Below, one piece after another: positions 15,894 through 24,350 of a stretch of DNA of 45,298 nt. The translations under genes were made by a program, and so were the position numbers. Where the stretch lies: positions 1-45,298 of the forward strand of contig CAZABJ010000016.1 of the NCBI GenBank assembly GCA_964483375.1, read 5' to 3'. Below the pieces are notes generated by a model. The model was not told the origin of the DNA, made no database searches, and saw only the letters and a list, made by a program, of their open reading frames with translations. The first letter of the stretch is position 1. Each line of letters begins with the position of its first letter. This stretch comes from JAUIEH01 sp964483375 (GTDB lineage: Bacteria > Pseudomonadota > Alphaproteobacteria > Caulobacterales > Maricaulaceae).

Positions 15894-16760
15894 ATGCCCG
15901 AGCTGCCCGAAGTCGAGACGGTTCGCCGCGGCCTCGAGCCGGTCATGGCGGGCAAGCGGATGCTCTCTGCGCAGGCCCGTCGGCCTGATCTGCGCTTTCC
16001 GTTTCCCGAGCGTTTCGCCCAACGCCTGACCGGAACCCGGGTGGCGGCGTTGGACAGGCGCGGCAAGTATCTTCTCGCCCGTCTTGGCTCGGGTGAGACG
16101 CTGGTCATGCATCTGGGCATGTCCGGTCGGTTCACAATTGCGGGGGAGGGCTCGGATCCGACCCAGCCGGGCGACTTCGCGCACGCCCGTGCGGCTGACC
16201 CTGCGCATGACCATGTGGTGTTCCATCTCGACGGCGGGGTCAGGGTCACGTTCAACGACCCTAGGCGGTTCGGCTATATGACGCTTGCTGAGACCGACAG
16301 CCTGCAAAGCCATCCTCTGTTCGCCCGCATGGGTCCCGAGCCGCTGACCGACGCCTTTGACGGGCCGGCCCTAGCCGCCGCGTTTCAGGGGCGTCGGACC
16401 AACCTCAAGGCGGCGCTTCTGGATCAGCGCATAGTTGCGGGGCTTGGCAACATCTATGTGTGTGAAGCGCTTTTCCGCGCCAAGCTCAGCCCAAAGCGGG
16501 AAGCAGGCGGGGTTGGGGGCGCGCGGGCGGTTCGGCTCGCCCAGGCCGTTAAGTCGGTGCTTGACGAGGCGATCCAATCCGGCGGGTCGTCCTTGCGGGA
16601 TTTCGCGCAAGCGAACGGCGCGTTGGGTTACTTCCAGCACGCGTTTTCCGTCTATGGCCGAGAAGGGGAGCCCTGCCGCCGAGCCGGCTGCGGCGGCGTG
16701 GTGCGGCGTTTCGTGCAATCGGGCCGATCGACGTTTTATTGTCCGCAATGCCAGCGGTGA
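15894..16760 (+). CDS. mutM: Formamidopyrimidine-DNA glycosylase MutM (Fpg)
   Basis: 288-aa bifunctional glycosylase/AP lyase that removes 8-oxoguanine and formamidopyrimidines. The mature N-terminus is Pro-Glu (P2 the nucleophile, E3 the acid), seen in PELPEVETVRRGL. DRRGKYLLARL carries the catalytic Lys of the beta-delta elimination. The LDQRIVAGLGNIYVCEALF helix and the C-terminal zinc finger (CX4C then CPQC) with FVQSGRSTFYC, which holds the Arg that contacts DNA, are complete. The start at 15894 is fixed by the need for Pro at position 2 and by GAGAAAGG upstream. Placement between ubiE and the dnaA region is usual in this class. Confidence 0.95.
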   Translation: MPELPEVETVRRGLEPVMAGKRMLSAQARRPDLRFPFPERFAQRLTGTRVAALDRRGKYLLARLGSGETLVMHLGMSGRFTIAGEGSDPTQPGDFAHARAADPAHDHVVFHLDGGVRVTFNDPRRFGYMTLAETDSLQSHPLFARMGPEPLTDAFDGPALAAAFQGRRTNLKAALLDQRIVAGLGNIYVCEALFRAKLSPKREAGGVGGARAVRLAQAVKSVLDEAIQSGGSSLRDFAQANGALGYFQHAFSVYGREGEPCRRAGCGGVVRRFVQSGRSTFYCPQCQR

Positions 16761-16888
16761 GGCGTGGACTTTCGAAGTTCCGCCGAAGTTCCGCGTGAAA
16801 TATCGAAAACTTATTCTGACGCGGTGACGGACTGGGTCGAAATAGTCTAAGCACCGCAGCTGTGATTCGCGGACGGAGTCTGGCGGGC

Positions 16889-17260
16889 ATGCGTGCAGCG
16901 CTGATGAGTGTTCTTGCCGCCGCTGCGTTGGCGTTCAGCGGGGCGGCGCACGCGGTCGAGTTCTCCTCGGTCATCGAGGATCTTCCGATCATGGCGGGGC
17001 TGAACGAGGACGACGCCAGCTTCGCGTTCGAAACCGCGCGAGGTCGGATCGCGCGGGTCGAGGCCTCAGGCGACGCCGATCCTGAACAAGCGGCTCGGTT
17101 CTACGCTGAAACTTTGCCTGAGTTGGGATGGCGGCCCGCCGCGCCCGGCGCGTTCCAGCGTGCGGGCGAAAGGTTAGCGGTGCGCGTCTCCCCCGATGGC
17201 AGAGGCGGGGTCCGCGTGCGCTTTGAACTCAACCCCGGCGCCCGCGCCGAAGCGCCTTAG
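16889..17260 (+). CDS. Small exported hypothetical protein
   Basis: About 123 aa. The ATG at 16889 is preferred over the upstream GTG at 16862; the next in-frame ATG at 16904 is also possible. A signal peptide (VLAAAALAFSGAAHAV) is followed by a mature domain of about 100 residues with DLPIMAGLNEDDASFAFETARGRI and FYAETLPELGWRP, a pattern I know from small alphaproteobacterial proteins encoded between mutM and enoyl-CoA hydratase. Its function is unknown. The stop is 8 bases before the next start, so it is probably co-transcribed with the hydratase. Confidence 0.75.
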   Translation: MRAALMSVLAAAALAFSGAAHAVEFSSVIEDLPIMAGLNEDDASFAFETARGRIARVEASGDADPEQAARFYAETLPELGWRPAAPGAFQRAGERLAVRVSPDGRGGVRVRFELNPGARAEAP

Positions 17261-17268
17261 AGGTGGTC

Positions 17269-18051
17269 ATGGCTTACGAGTATTTGTTGGTGGACGTGAA
17301 CGCGGAGGAAAAAACCGCGGTCGTGACGCTTAATCGGCCCGAGCAGCTCAATGCTTTGTGTGATGGGCTGACGAAGGAGCTGGCCGAGGTCCTTGCGGGC
17401 TTCGAAAACGACGACGCCGTCCGCTGTGTCGTGCTCACCGGATCCGCTAAGGCGTTCGCGGCGGGCGCGGACATCAAAGAACTCCAAGATCGCGATTTCA
17501 TCGATCTGTACAAGAACGATCCCTTCGCGGAGTCCTGGGAGGCCGTCGCCCGTTTCCGGAAGCCGATCATCGCCGCGGTGGCGGGCTACGCCCTCGGCGG
17601 CGGCTGCGAAATCGCGATGATGTGCGACTTTATTATCGCAGCGGACAACGCAAAGTTCGGGCAGCCGGAAATCCGTCTTGGCGTAATGCCGGGGTCGGGG
17701 GGCACGCAGCGCCTGGCGAAGTTCGTCGGCAAGGCCAAAGCGATGGATTTGTGCCTCACCGGCCGCATGATGGACGCCGAGGAGGCGGAGCGGTGCGGCC
17801 TGGTATCGCGTCTGGTCGCCGTCGACGATCTCCTCGAGGAGGCCAGCGCGGCGGCCCGGGTGATCGCGGGCATGTCGTCCACAGCCGCAATGATGACGAA
17901 AGAGGTGGTGGCCGCGGCGTTCGAGCTCAGCCTGGCCGAAGGCGTTCGCCTTGAACGGCGGGTCTTCCAGGCAATGTTCGCCACAGAAGACCAGTCTGAA
18001 GGCATGGCCGCCTTCGTTGAGAAGCGGCAGGCGAATTTCAAGGATCGCTGA
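17269..18051 (+). CDS. Enoyl-CoA hydratase/isomerase (crotonase family)
   Basis: 260-aa crotonase-fold enzyme that hydrates 2-enoyl-CoA in fatty acid or short-chain acyl-CoA breakdown. The oxyanion-hole segments are AGADIKEL and GYALGGGCEIAMMCDF. The catalytic Glu is in QPEIRLGVMPGSGGTQRL; the second acid of the rat enzyme appears as Asp in KAMDLCLTGR, a common variant. The ATG at 17269 with GAGGTGG upstream is preferred to the GTG at 17263. The chain length it uses cannot be told from sequence. Its position before rpsT and dnaA is typical of many alphaproteobacteria. Confidence 0.9.
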   Translation: MAYEYLLVDVNAEEKTAVVTLNRPEQLNALCDGLTKELAEVLAGFENDDAVRCVVLTGSAKAFAAGADIKELQDRDFIDLYKNDPFAESWEAVARFRKPIIAAVAGYALGGGCEIAMMCDFIIAADNAKFGQPEIRLGVMPGSGGTQRLAKFVGKAKAMDLCLTGRMMDAEEAERCGLVSRLVAVDDLLEEASAAARVIAGMSSTAAMMTKEVVAAAFELSLAEGVRLERRVFQAMFATEDQSEGMAAFVEKRQANFKDR

Positions 18052-18168
18052 CTGTGGGGCGCGGCAGGCTCATCCTCCGCTTGACGTCCAGCCGTTCCTG
18101 ACGCTATCTCGTCCGCCCCTGTGACGCCCGAGGCCGCTAAGCCGGCCCACGGCGAGTAAGAGGACGAC

Positions 18169-18441
18169 ATGGCGAATACGACCTCGGCGAAAAAAGCCGT
18201 CCGGAAAATTGCGCGTCGCACCGCGGTCAACCGCTCGCGTCGCTCACGGATGCGCACTTACGTGCGCAAGGTTGAGGAAGCCATCGCCGCTGGGGATCCT
18301 GCGGCCGCTCGGACCGCGCTCGCTCAGGCGGAGCCTGAAGTGATGCGCGCCGCGAATAAGGGCGTGCTTCATCGCAACACCGCCTCTCGAAAGATTTCGC
18401 GTCTCGCCCAGCGGGTGAAGGCGATGTCCAGCGGGGCGTGA
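18169..18441 (+). CDS. rpsT: 30S ribosomal protein S20
   Basis: 90-aa basic primary-binding protein of the small ribosomal subunit. It starts MANTTSAKKAVRKIARRTAVN, rich in Arg/Lys, and ends with the ANKGVLHRNTASRKISRLAQRV signature. AAGAGGA lies upstream of the ATG. Length is normal. It is 117 bp after the hydratase gene and ahead of the long dnaA leader region. Confidence 0.96.
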   Translation: MANTTSAKKAVRKIARRTAVNRSRRSRMRTYVRKVEEAIAAGDPAAARTALAQAEPEVMRAANKGVLHRNTASRKISRLAQRVKAMSSGA

Positions 18442-18994
18442 GGCGGCCCGCCGTCACAACTTTTCTGTCGAATCGCATTTAGGCATAGAGTCAAGTGGCC
18501 GCAAGGCTATGACTTGGCCTGTATTTTTGCCTGTTTGAGCGCCCGGGGGAATTTTTTGGCTTTTTTGTCCCAGTGGTCAGATTCTCGCCTGTCAAGACTT
18601 TGCACGGTCGATTTGTTGCGCTTTGCTCACCGGGTCGGGGGTCGTGATCCAGAAGGGAGCAGCGACCTCGCGACGGTTTAGTCGGGAGACGGTAATGACA
18701 CGAAGTCGGCCCTGTCCGTCCCATGCGCGCCCGGCGATGGCCCCGCGCGGCGTGAGACTGTCTCAAACGCATGTGTGCGTTGGGTTTGAGGGGTTCGTGC
18801 TAACGACCGATCAAGGTCTTAACGACTGTCGGGCGCGTCTCTCGACCTGTTCTTAGCTTCACGGAAATCGGGCGTCCCGCCGACCTTGCGTATCGAGGTC
18901 GACAGGCGAGGCGTCGGCAAAATAGCGCGCGCGCAGCGTTCCCTCGGCGTGTGCGTCAATAAAAATACCCAAGTAAAAACTAAGGGGGTGTAAA
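18442..18994. other. 553-bp rpsT-dnaA intergenic region
   Basis: No gene is supportable here. It contains an imperfect hairpin at 18762-18790 (AACGCA/TGCGTT with a TGTG loop, extended by CTCA/TGAG across a bulge), GANTC sites at 18488-18492 and 18580-18584, and an A-rich stretch at about 18957-18982 just before the dnaA ribosome site. I found no TTATCCACA-type DnaA box by eye, so it is more likely a dnaA promoter/leader than the origin itself. T-rich tracts near 18551-18567 might end the rpsT transcript. Confidence 0.5.
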
Positions 18995-20416
18995 GTGACC
19001 AGCCACGCAAAACCTCGGCGCGCATCAGATCTACGCGCCGGGCCGAGTGCATCTTTCGCGCCGGAAAAGAAAACGTCGGATGACGGCGCAGCGGCGTTCG
19101 AAACCTTCAAAGGCCGCTTGCGGGATTTGATCGGCGATGACGCGACCCGGACCTGGGGTGCGGTCGCGCTCGGGCCGGTCGACGGCCGGGAAGTGACGGT
19201 GATCGCCCAAGCGAGACCGGAATTGGAGGAGCGCGTCGGCGCGCCGCGACTACGGGAATTGTGGTCGGCGTCCGATCCTCAAAAGCGTCGGATCATTCTA
19301 GCCGCGGCCGAGGACGTTCCAGCCAACGCCGTTCAGACCCGGGAGGCGGGCAAGCCCGCGCCGCGTCGCTCGCTGGAACCGTCGCGCTACGCGTTTGAGA
19401 CCTTCATGGTCGGGGACGCCAACCGCTATGCGTTCGCCGCCGCGCAATCTATCGCAACGGTCGATGACGGCTCGGTGCGCTTGGCGTTTATTCACGGCGG
19501 ATATGGTCACGGCAAAACCCACCTGCTCCGCGCGGTGGAGCGGCATGTGGTGGCGAGCGAGGGCCTGACGGCGCTCTATCTGGGCGCGGACGCGTTCCGG
19601 GCGAGTTATGTCGACGGCGCGCGCGCAGGCGACACCAAAGCGTTCAAAGACCGGCTGGAAGCGTCCGACGTGCTGTTGGTCGACGACATTCACTTGCTCG
19701 CCGGCGCGGTGAAAACCCAAGACGCGCTCTATAACGCGGTCAGCAGCGCGCTCGCCCGCAACGGACGGGTGCTGCTCGCCGCCGACCGCCCGGCCAGCGC
19801 GCTGAGCGAATTGGACGAGCGGCTTCGCGAGCGCCTGGTGGACGCGGTGACGTGCAAGCTCGACAAGCCTGACCTCCAGCTGCGTCGTCGCATTCTCGAG
19901 CGCATGGTCGCGGACTCCGAGGCGGCCAAGGATCTGGGCGGGGTTTCCGGCGAAGTGCTGGATTTCATCGCCTCGGCCATCACCACCACGCCGCGCGCGC
20001 TGGAAGGCGCTCTGTCGACGGTGCTGCTCAAAGCCAAAGCGAACGGGCAACCGCTCACGCGCGAAAGCGCCATGGCGGCGCTCGCCGACGTTCTGCGCGG
20101 GGCCACCCGCAAGGTGACCGTCGAAGACATCCAAAAGGCCGTGTCCGCCTATCATGGCTTGAAGTGCAACGACCTTCTCTCCAAGAGCCGGTCGCGCGAC
20201 ATCGTCCGGCCCCGCCAGCAAGCCATGTTCCTGGCGCGCGAGCTGACGGGACGGTCGTTTCCTGATCTCGCCCGCCGTTTCGGCGGTCTCGATCACACGA
20301 CGGTCTTGCATGGCTGCCGGCGGATCGCCCATTTGGTCTCCCAAGACCCCGGCGTTCGGGAAGAAGTCGAGGAGCTGCGCCGGCAACTCCGACAGAACGG
20401 CCGCCCGGCGGCTTGA
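18995..20416 (+). CDS. dnaA: Chromosomal replication initiator DnaA (divergent)
   Basis: 473-aa AAA+ initiator. The GTG start at 18995 follows AAGGGGGTG, a strong Shine-Dalgarno. The N-terminal domain I is weakly conserved. Domain III begins near SRYAFETFMVGDANRYAF. Walker A is GGYGHGKT (168-175), with His in a slot usually filled by a small or aliphatic residue. Walker B is LLVDDIHLLAG, and the arginine-bearing TPRALEGAL is present. DNA-binding domain IV carries LSKSRSRDIVRPRQQAMFLARE and GGLDHTTVLHGCRRI, so origin binding should be intact. It is an ATP-dependent DNA-replication initiator. It is separated from dnaN by a terminator. Confidence 0.93.
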   Translation: MTSHAKPRRASDLRAGPSASFAPEKKTSDDGAAAFETFKGRLRDLIGDDATRTWGAVALGPVDGREVTVIAQARPELEERVGAPRLRELWSASDPQKRRIILAAAEDVPANAVQTREAGKPAPRRSLEPSRYAFETFMVGDANRYAFAAAQSIATVDDGSVRLAFIHGGYGHGKTHLLRAVERHVVASEGLTALYLGADAFRASYVDGARAGDTKAFKDRLEASDVLLVDDIHLLAGAVKTQDALYNAVSSALARNGRVLLAADRPASALSELDERLRERLVDAVTCKLDKPDLQLRRRILERMVADSEAAKDLGGVSGEVLDFIASAITTTPRALEGALSTVLLKAKANGQPLTRESAMAALADVLRGATRKVTVEDIQKAVSAYHGLKCNDLLSKSRSRDIVRPRQQAMFLARELTGRSFPDLARRFGGLDHTTVLHGCRRIAHLVSQDPGVREEVEELRRQLRQNGRPAA

Positions 20417-20437
20417 AGAAAGCGCCAAAAAGCGCAG

Positions 20438-20478
20438 GCGGCCGTCGCAAGGGGTCTTGCGGCGGCCGCTTTTCGTTT
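20438..20478 (+). terminator. Intrinsic terminator after dnaA
   Basis: A 14-bp stem (20438-20451 with 20456-20469, one mismatch) closes on a GGGT tetraloop and runs into TTTTCGTTT. It begins 21 bases after the dnaA stop, so dnaA should be transcribed separately from dnaN. Confidence 0.88.
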
Positions 20479-20576
20479 ATCCTTCGCAGCCTTCCATCGC
20501 ACGGCCGGCCGATTCGGCGCCGAACCGTCGTGGCGACGGCGTGTCAGGGCAGCGTATAAAGGACGTGACGACCGCA

Positions 20577-21695
20577 ATGAGACTCACGATCGAAAGAGCC
20601 GCGCTTCTTAAGGCGTTGGGCCATGTGCAGAGCGTCGTGGAACGGCGCAACACCATTCCGATTCTCGACAACGTGCTCATCACCGCCGATGGCGAGGAGG
20701 CGCGTTTGGCCGCTAACGATCTCGACATCGAGGTCGTGGAGAGCGTGGACGCCGCGGTGGAGCGCGCCGGCTCAGCCACCGCGCCCGCCCACATGCTCTA
20801 TGACATCGCGCGGAAACTGCCTGAAGGCGCGGAAGTGCGGCTTGAACTCTCCGCGGATGCGCCGCGCTTGGTGCTTCAAGCCGGACGGTCGCGCTTCGCT
20901 CTCCCGACGCTGCCTGCGGGGGATTTTCCCACCCTTAACGCGGACGGGCTTGAGCACCGCTTCGCCATGGGTCCCGCCGAGCTCATGCGGCTTATCGACA
21001 AAACCCGGTTCGCGATCTCGAACGAAGAGACGCGGTTTTATCTCAACGGCATCCATCTGCATGCCGTGAACGGGGAAGGCGAGGCTCTGTTGCGCGCGGT
21101 GGCGACCGATGGGCACAGGCTTGCGCTGGCGGAAAACGAACTGCCGGACGGGGCCGCCGGCATGCCGGGCGTGATCGTGCCGCGAAAAACCGTCGCGGAG
21201 TTGCGCAAGCTGTTGGATGACGTCCAAGAGTTGGTGGAGGTCGAGGTCTCCGCCCAGAAAATCCGCTTCCATCTCGGTCGCGCGGTGCTGACCTCGAAGC
21301 TGATTGACGGGGCGTTTCCCGACTATGAGCGGGTGATCCCGAAGAATAACGACAAGCTTCTGACTTTGGATAACAAGGTTTTCGCCGAGGCTGTCGATCG
21401 CGTCGCGACGATTTCCGCGGAAAAGACCCGTTCGGTGAAGCTTTCCATCGGCGACGACAAGCTGGTGCTTGCGGTCAACAACCCTGAGACCGGTCAGGCC
21501 ACCGAGGAGCTTCCCGTCGACTACCACGCCGATGAAATCGATATCGGCTTCAATGCGCGGTACCTGTTGGACGTGGCGGGGCAAATCGAAAGCGGGGAAG
21601 CGGAGTTCCGCTTCGCCGATCCGGCTTCCCCGACTTTGATCCTCGACACCTCCGATGAGCGCCTCCGCTACGTCTTGATGCCGTTGCGGGTGTGA
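20577..21695 (+). CDS. dnaN: DNA polymerase III beta sliding clamp
   Basis: 372-aa sliding clamp that tethers Pol III and repair partners to DNA. The start MRLTIERAALLKALGHVQSVVERRNTIPIL is typical, and the frame upstream of 20577 is antisense noise within the dnaA tail. Three clamp repeats are seen, with NGIHLH, TDGHRLALAE, DGAFPDYERVIP and the C-terminal pocket end YVLMPLRV. AAAGGA lies upstream. The stop overlaps a GTG of recF. Confidence 0.96.
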   Translation: MRLTIERAALLKALGHVQSVVERRNTIPILDNVLITADGEEARLAANDLDIEVVESVDAAVERAGSATAPAHMLYDIARKLPEGAEVRLELSADAPRLVLQAGRSRFALPTLPAGDFPTLNADGLEHRFAMGPAELMRLIDKTRFAISNEETRFYLNGIHLHAVNGEGEALLRAVATDGHRLALAENELPDGAAGMPGVIVPRKTVAELRKLLDDVQELVEVEVSAQKIRFHLGRAVLTSKLIDGAFPDYERVIPKNNDKLLTLDNKVFAEAVDRVATISAEKTRSVKLSIGDDKLVLAVNNPETGQATEELPVDYHADEIDIGFNARYLLDVAGQIESGEAEFRFADPASPTLILDTSDERLRYVLMPLRV

Positions 21696-22870
21696 CCGGG
21701 GCGCTCGCCTCGACGATGTCCGCGCAAACAGTCCCCGCGCGCCGGGCGCTTATGCGTCTGCAGGTGACCGACTTCCGAAACTACGAGCACGCCGCTTTGA
21801 CGCTGGACGGCCGGGCGGTGGTGCTTGTCGGGCCCAACGGCTCAGGCAAGACCAACCTTCTCGAAGCCGTGTCGTGCTTGGCGCCGGGGCGCGGGCTGCG
21901 CCGCGCGACCACCGATGACATCGCGCGCCGGGACGCCGCCGGCGCCGCCTCCGGTCCCTGGGCGGTCTCCGGTTCGCTTGTTTTTGACGGCGTGACGCGG
22001 CGGGTCGGCGTCGGCCAGGACCCCGCTAACGCCGCGCGACGTTTGGCGCGGCTGGACGGCGAGACGGTCAGCCATGCCGAGCTTGGCCGCCACATTCGCG
22101 TGGTGTGGCTGACGCCTGCTCAGGACCGGCTGTTCGCGGGACCCCGTTCAGAACGCCTCCGCTATGTCGACCGGCTGACCCTCGCCTTAACCCCTGACCA
22201 TGGCGCGCGGGCCAACGCCTATGACCGCGCTATGCGGGAACGCGCGAAACTCTTGGAGGAGGGCGGCGCCGAGGCGGCTTGGCTGGACGGTCTTGAACGC
22301 GAGATGGCTGTTCATGGCGCTGCACTCGCCCGAGCGCGCGCCGATTTGCTCGTCCGCCTGCAGACCGCGGTGGACGGGCGTCCGGACGGCGCCTTCCCTA
22401 AGTCGGACCTGATGTTTGACGGCGTTCTGGAACAGGCCGCCGCGGCGGGCGGTGATGAAACCGCGCTCGCCGAAGACTTTATCGCCCGGCTCCGCGCGGG
22501 GCGGCGGCGGGACGCGGCGGCTGGGCGCGCGTTGGAAGGGCCCCATCGCACCGATTTCCTGGCGCGACACCGCGCCAAGGCGATGCCTGCAGGCGATTGC
22601 TCCACGGGGGAGCAAAAGGCGTTGTTGGTGGGATTAGCGCTCGCGCATGCCCGCGCGCTTGAGGAAGCCGCCCGCGCGGCTGCGCCGATCCTGCTTCTCG
22701 ATGAGGCCGTCGCCCATCTTGACGCCGCCCGTCGCGCGGGTCTCGCTGAAGAAATCGCAGCGCTGGGCGCCCAGGCTTGGCTGACCGGCACCGAGCGCGT
22801 GCTCTTCGACGCCTTTGAAGGCGACGCTCAGCTCTTCGAGGTTGATGAGGGGCGCATTGCTGAGGCGTAA
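21692..22870 (+). CDS. recF: DNA replication/repair protein RecF
   Basis: About 392-aa SMC-like ATPase that loads RecA at gaps. Seen are RLQVTDFRNYEHA, Walker A GPNGSGKTNLLEA, the RR-type EGPHRTDF, signature CSTGEQKALLVGLALAHA, and Walker B ILLLDEAVAHLD. The GTG at 21692 overlaps the dnaN stop (GTGA), suggesting translational coupling; an ATG at 21716 is an equal candidate and would shorten the N-terminus by 8 residues. It converges on the next gene with 3 bp between stops. Confidence 0.94.
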   Translation: MTGALASTMSAQTVPARRALMRLQVTDFRNYEHAALTLDGRAVVLVGPNGSGKTNLLEAVSCLAPGRGLRRATTDDIARRDAAGAASGPWAVSGSLVFDGVTRRVGVGQDPANAARRLARLDGETVSHAELGRHIRVVWLTPAQDRLFAGPRSERLRYVDRLTLALTPDHGARANAYDRAMRERAKLLEEGGAEAAWLDGLEREMAVHGAALARARADLLVRLQTAVDGRPDGAFPKSDLMFDGVLEQAAAAGGDETALAEDFIARLRAGRRRDAAAGRALEGPHRTDFLARHRAKAMPAGDCSTGEQKALLVGLALAHARALEEAARAAAPILLLDEAVAHLDAARRAGLAEEIAALGAQAWLTGTERVLFDAFEGDAQLFEVDEGRIAEA

Positions 22871-22873
22871 GCG

Positions 22874-24010
22874 TCAGCCGGCCTCAGGCGTTGCGTCCGG
22901 ATTGGGGCGTTTGACGAACAACCCCTGCACCGCTGACCAAGCGTTTTTCGCGCTTTGAGCGGTTTGTTCCGCCGCGCCGGCGGCCGCTGACGCAAAACCG
23001 CCGCAGCGTTTCATGAGTTCCGCTGCGACCCCGGCGCTCTCTTTGCGCACGCGATCGAATACCGACTTCGCCGCTTTGCGAGCAGTCTTCGCGTCCCAGG
23101 CCTCAAACGAGCGGCAACGGTTCTTGGCCAGATAGCCGAGCTTCAAAGTCATCAGCGCGTTCACCGCACCGTCCAACACCGGTCCCGCCACCACGCCGCC
23201 GAACCGGCCCAGGAGCCCGCCGATGGCCTCGCCTGAAATGTCGGTCACATCGTCAAGCGCGCGGGAAAGCAACACCACCGCGGCCACGTCGCGCAAAATG
23301 CGCAGAGAGCCGCGCAAATGCGGGCGGCCGAAATAGATCCGGCTGACCCTGCCGATAAGGTTGGCGTTGCGCCAAAGAACGATGAACGCGTCGATGGTGC
23401 CGTTCAAGCTCACCGCCGTGGACATGCCCACAGCGATGGCTTCGGCGCGCACGATCTTGTCGACCTTGTCGTCAAGCGGAGCCAAGAGCGGAACGATGCG
23501 TTCGGCCTCGAAACGCCGAATGTCTTCGGCTTGCGCCTTGCGTTGGGCGAGGCCGCGGCCTTCCTCGTAAGCCGCGTCAATGGCGGCGCGAACTTCGGCC
23601 AACTCAGGATTGGCTCGCATCGCATTGAGATATCGGAGGTCATAGCGCAGCCGGGCCGCGCAGCTCGCCGCGTCAGGCGCGCCATGGTCGAAATGGACAT
23701 CCGGCGGGGCGGCCATGACGGGCATGGAGAAGAAGCCGATGAGCGGTCGGACAATGAACCAGCCGATGGCGGCGGTCAGCACTGCGACAAACGCATAACC
23801 GAGGGCGGGGTGAATATCGGCGAACAGCTGGAAGTAGAGATATCCCTGGCCGACCACGACCAGCGCGCCCAGCACCACGCCGCCCCAAAACACCCACATA
23901 AGCGTGCGCCAAGCGAGCTTCCATTGCGCGGCGAATTCCCACCTTTGGCTTTGCGCTTCAGGCGTCTCCGCCGGCGCGGCGGGCAGGGATGGTTCAGCAG
24001 CTTCGGACAT
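22874..24010 (-). CDS. YcjF/DUF697-like inner-membrane protein
   Basis: 378-aa membrane protein of the YcjF/UPF0283 type. The ATG at 24010 begins a Pro/Glu-rich cytoplasmic tail, and the longer frame to 24058 has no support. Two hydrophobic helices are seen at about residues 34-92 (LMWVFWGGVVLGALVVV and AFVAVLTAAIGWFIVRPL), then an RYLNAMRANPEL-like helical segment. A DUF697-like domain follows with GMSTAVSLNGTIDAFIVLWRNANLIGRVSRIYFGRP. Related proteins often sit beside a GTPase YcjX, which is not seen here. Function is unknown; a membrane-stress role is sometimes inferred for the family. Confidence 0.8.
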   Translation of the reverse strand: MSEAAEPSLPAAPAETPEAQSQRWEFAAQWKLAWRTLMWVFWGGVVLGALVVVGQGYLYFQLFADIHPALGYAFVAVLTAAIGWFIVRPLIGFFSMPVMAAPPDVHFDHGAPDAASCAARLRYDLRYLNAMRANPELAEVRAAIDAAYEEGRGLAQRKAQAEDIRRFEAERIVPLLAPLDDKVDKIVRAEAIAVGMSTAVSLNGTIDAFIVLWRNANLIGRVSRIYFGRPHLRGSLRILRDVAAVVLLSRALDDVTDISGEAIGGLLGRFGGVVAGPVLDGAVNALMTLKLGYLAKNRCRSFEAWDAKTARKAAKSVFDRVRKESAGVAAELMKRCGGFASAAAGAAEQTAQSAKNAWSAVQGLFVKRPNPDATPEAG

Positions 24011-24350
24011 CAATCGCTCTGTCGCCAAGCGGAAGGCGCGGGCGGCGCGCCATCGCACCTATGCAAGTTACGCGCTGGATTGGGCGTCAATAGGGCCGCG
24101 GGCGCAAGTCTCAGCGCTGCGAAGAAAGATGATCCAATTCACACGAGCGCTGCGCCACACACGACAAAGGTGCGACGTTGGACGCCTGTTGGGGGTTGAT
24201 GAGCCTCTGTTTGAGGTCGCTCTCCGCCACATTCGTTCCGTATTTTTACTTATGATCCTACCAACGAATTGGCGAGGCGTTGAGGGGGAGGCGGCTGGCT
24301 GAGCGTCGGGCTCCTCCCGCTTTTGTGCGCCGCACAAGGGGAGAATCGCC
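24011..24350. other. 340-bp divergent intergenic region
   Basis: This separates the YcjF-like gene from the large exported-protein gene and should carry both promoters. I see no gene and no clear operator. A T-rich patch at 24240-24253 (GTATTTTTACTTAT) is the least GC-rich spot and the likeliest promoter area for the plus-strand gene. Confidence 0.4.

Noticed and set aside
15852..16313. Upstream extension of the ubiE frame
   Set aside because: It is antisense to mutM, and UbiE has its normal length from 15851.
18442..18994. Origin of replication in the dnaA leader
   Set aside because: No consensus DnaA boxes were found by eye, and the AT-rich part is very short; kept only as an open question.
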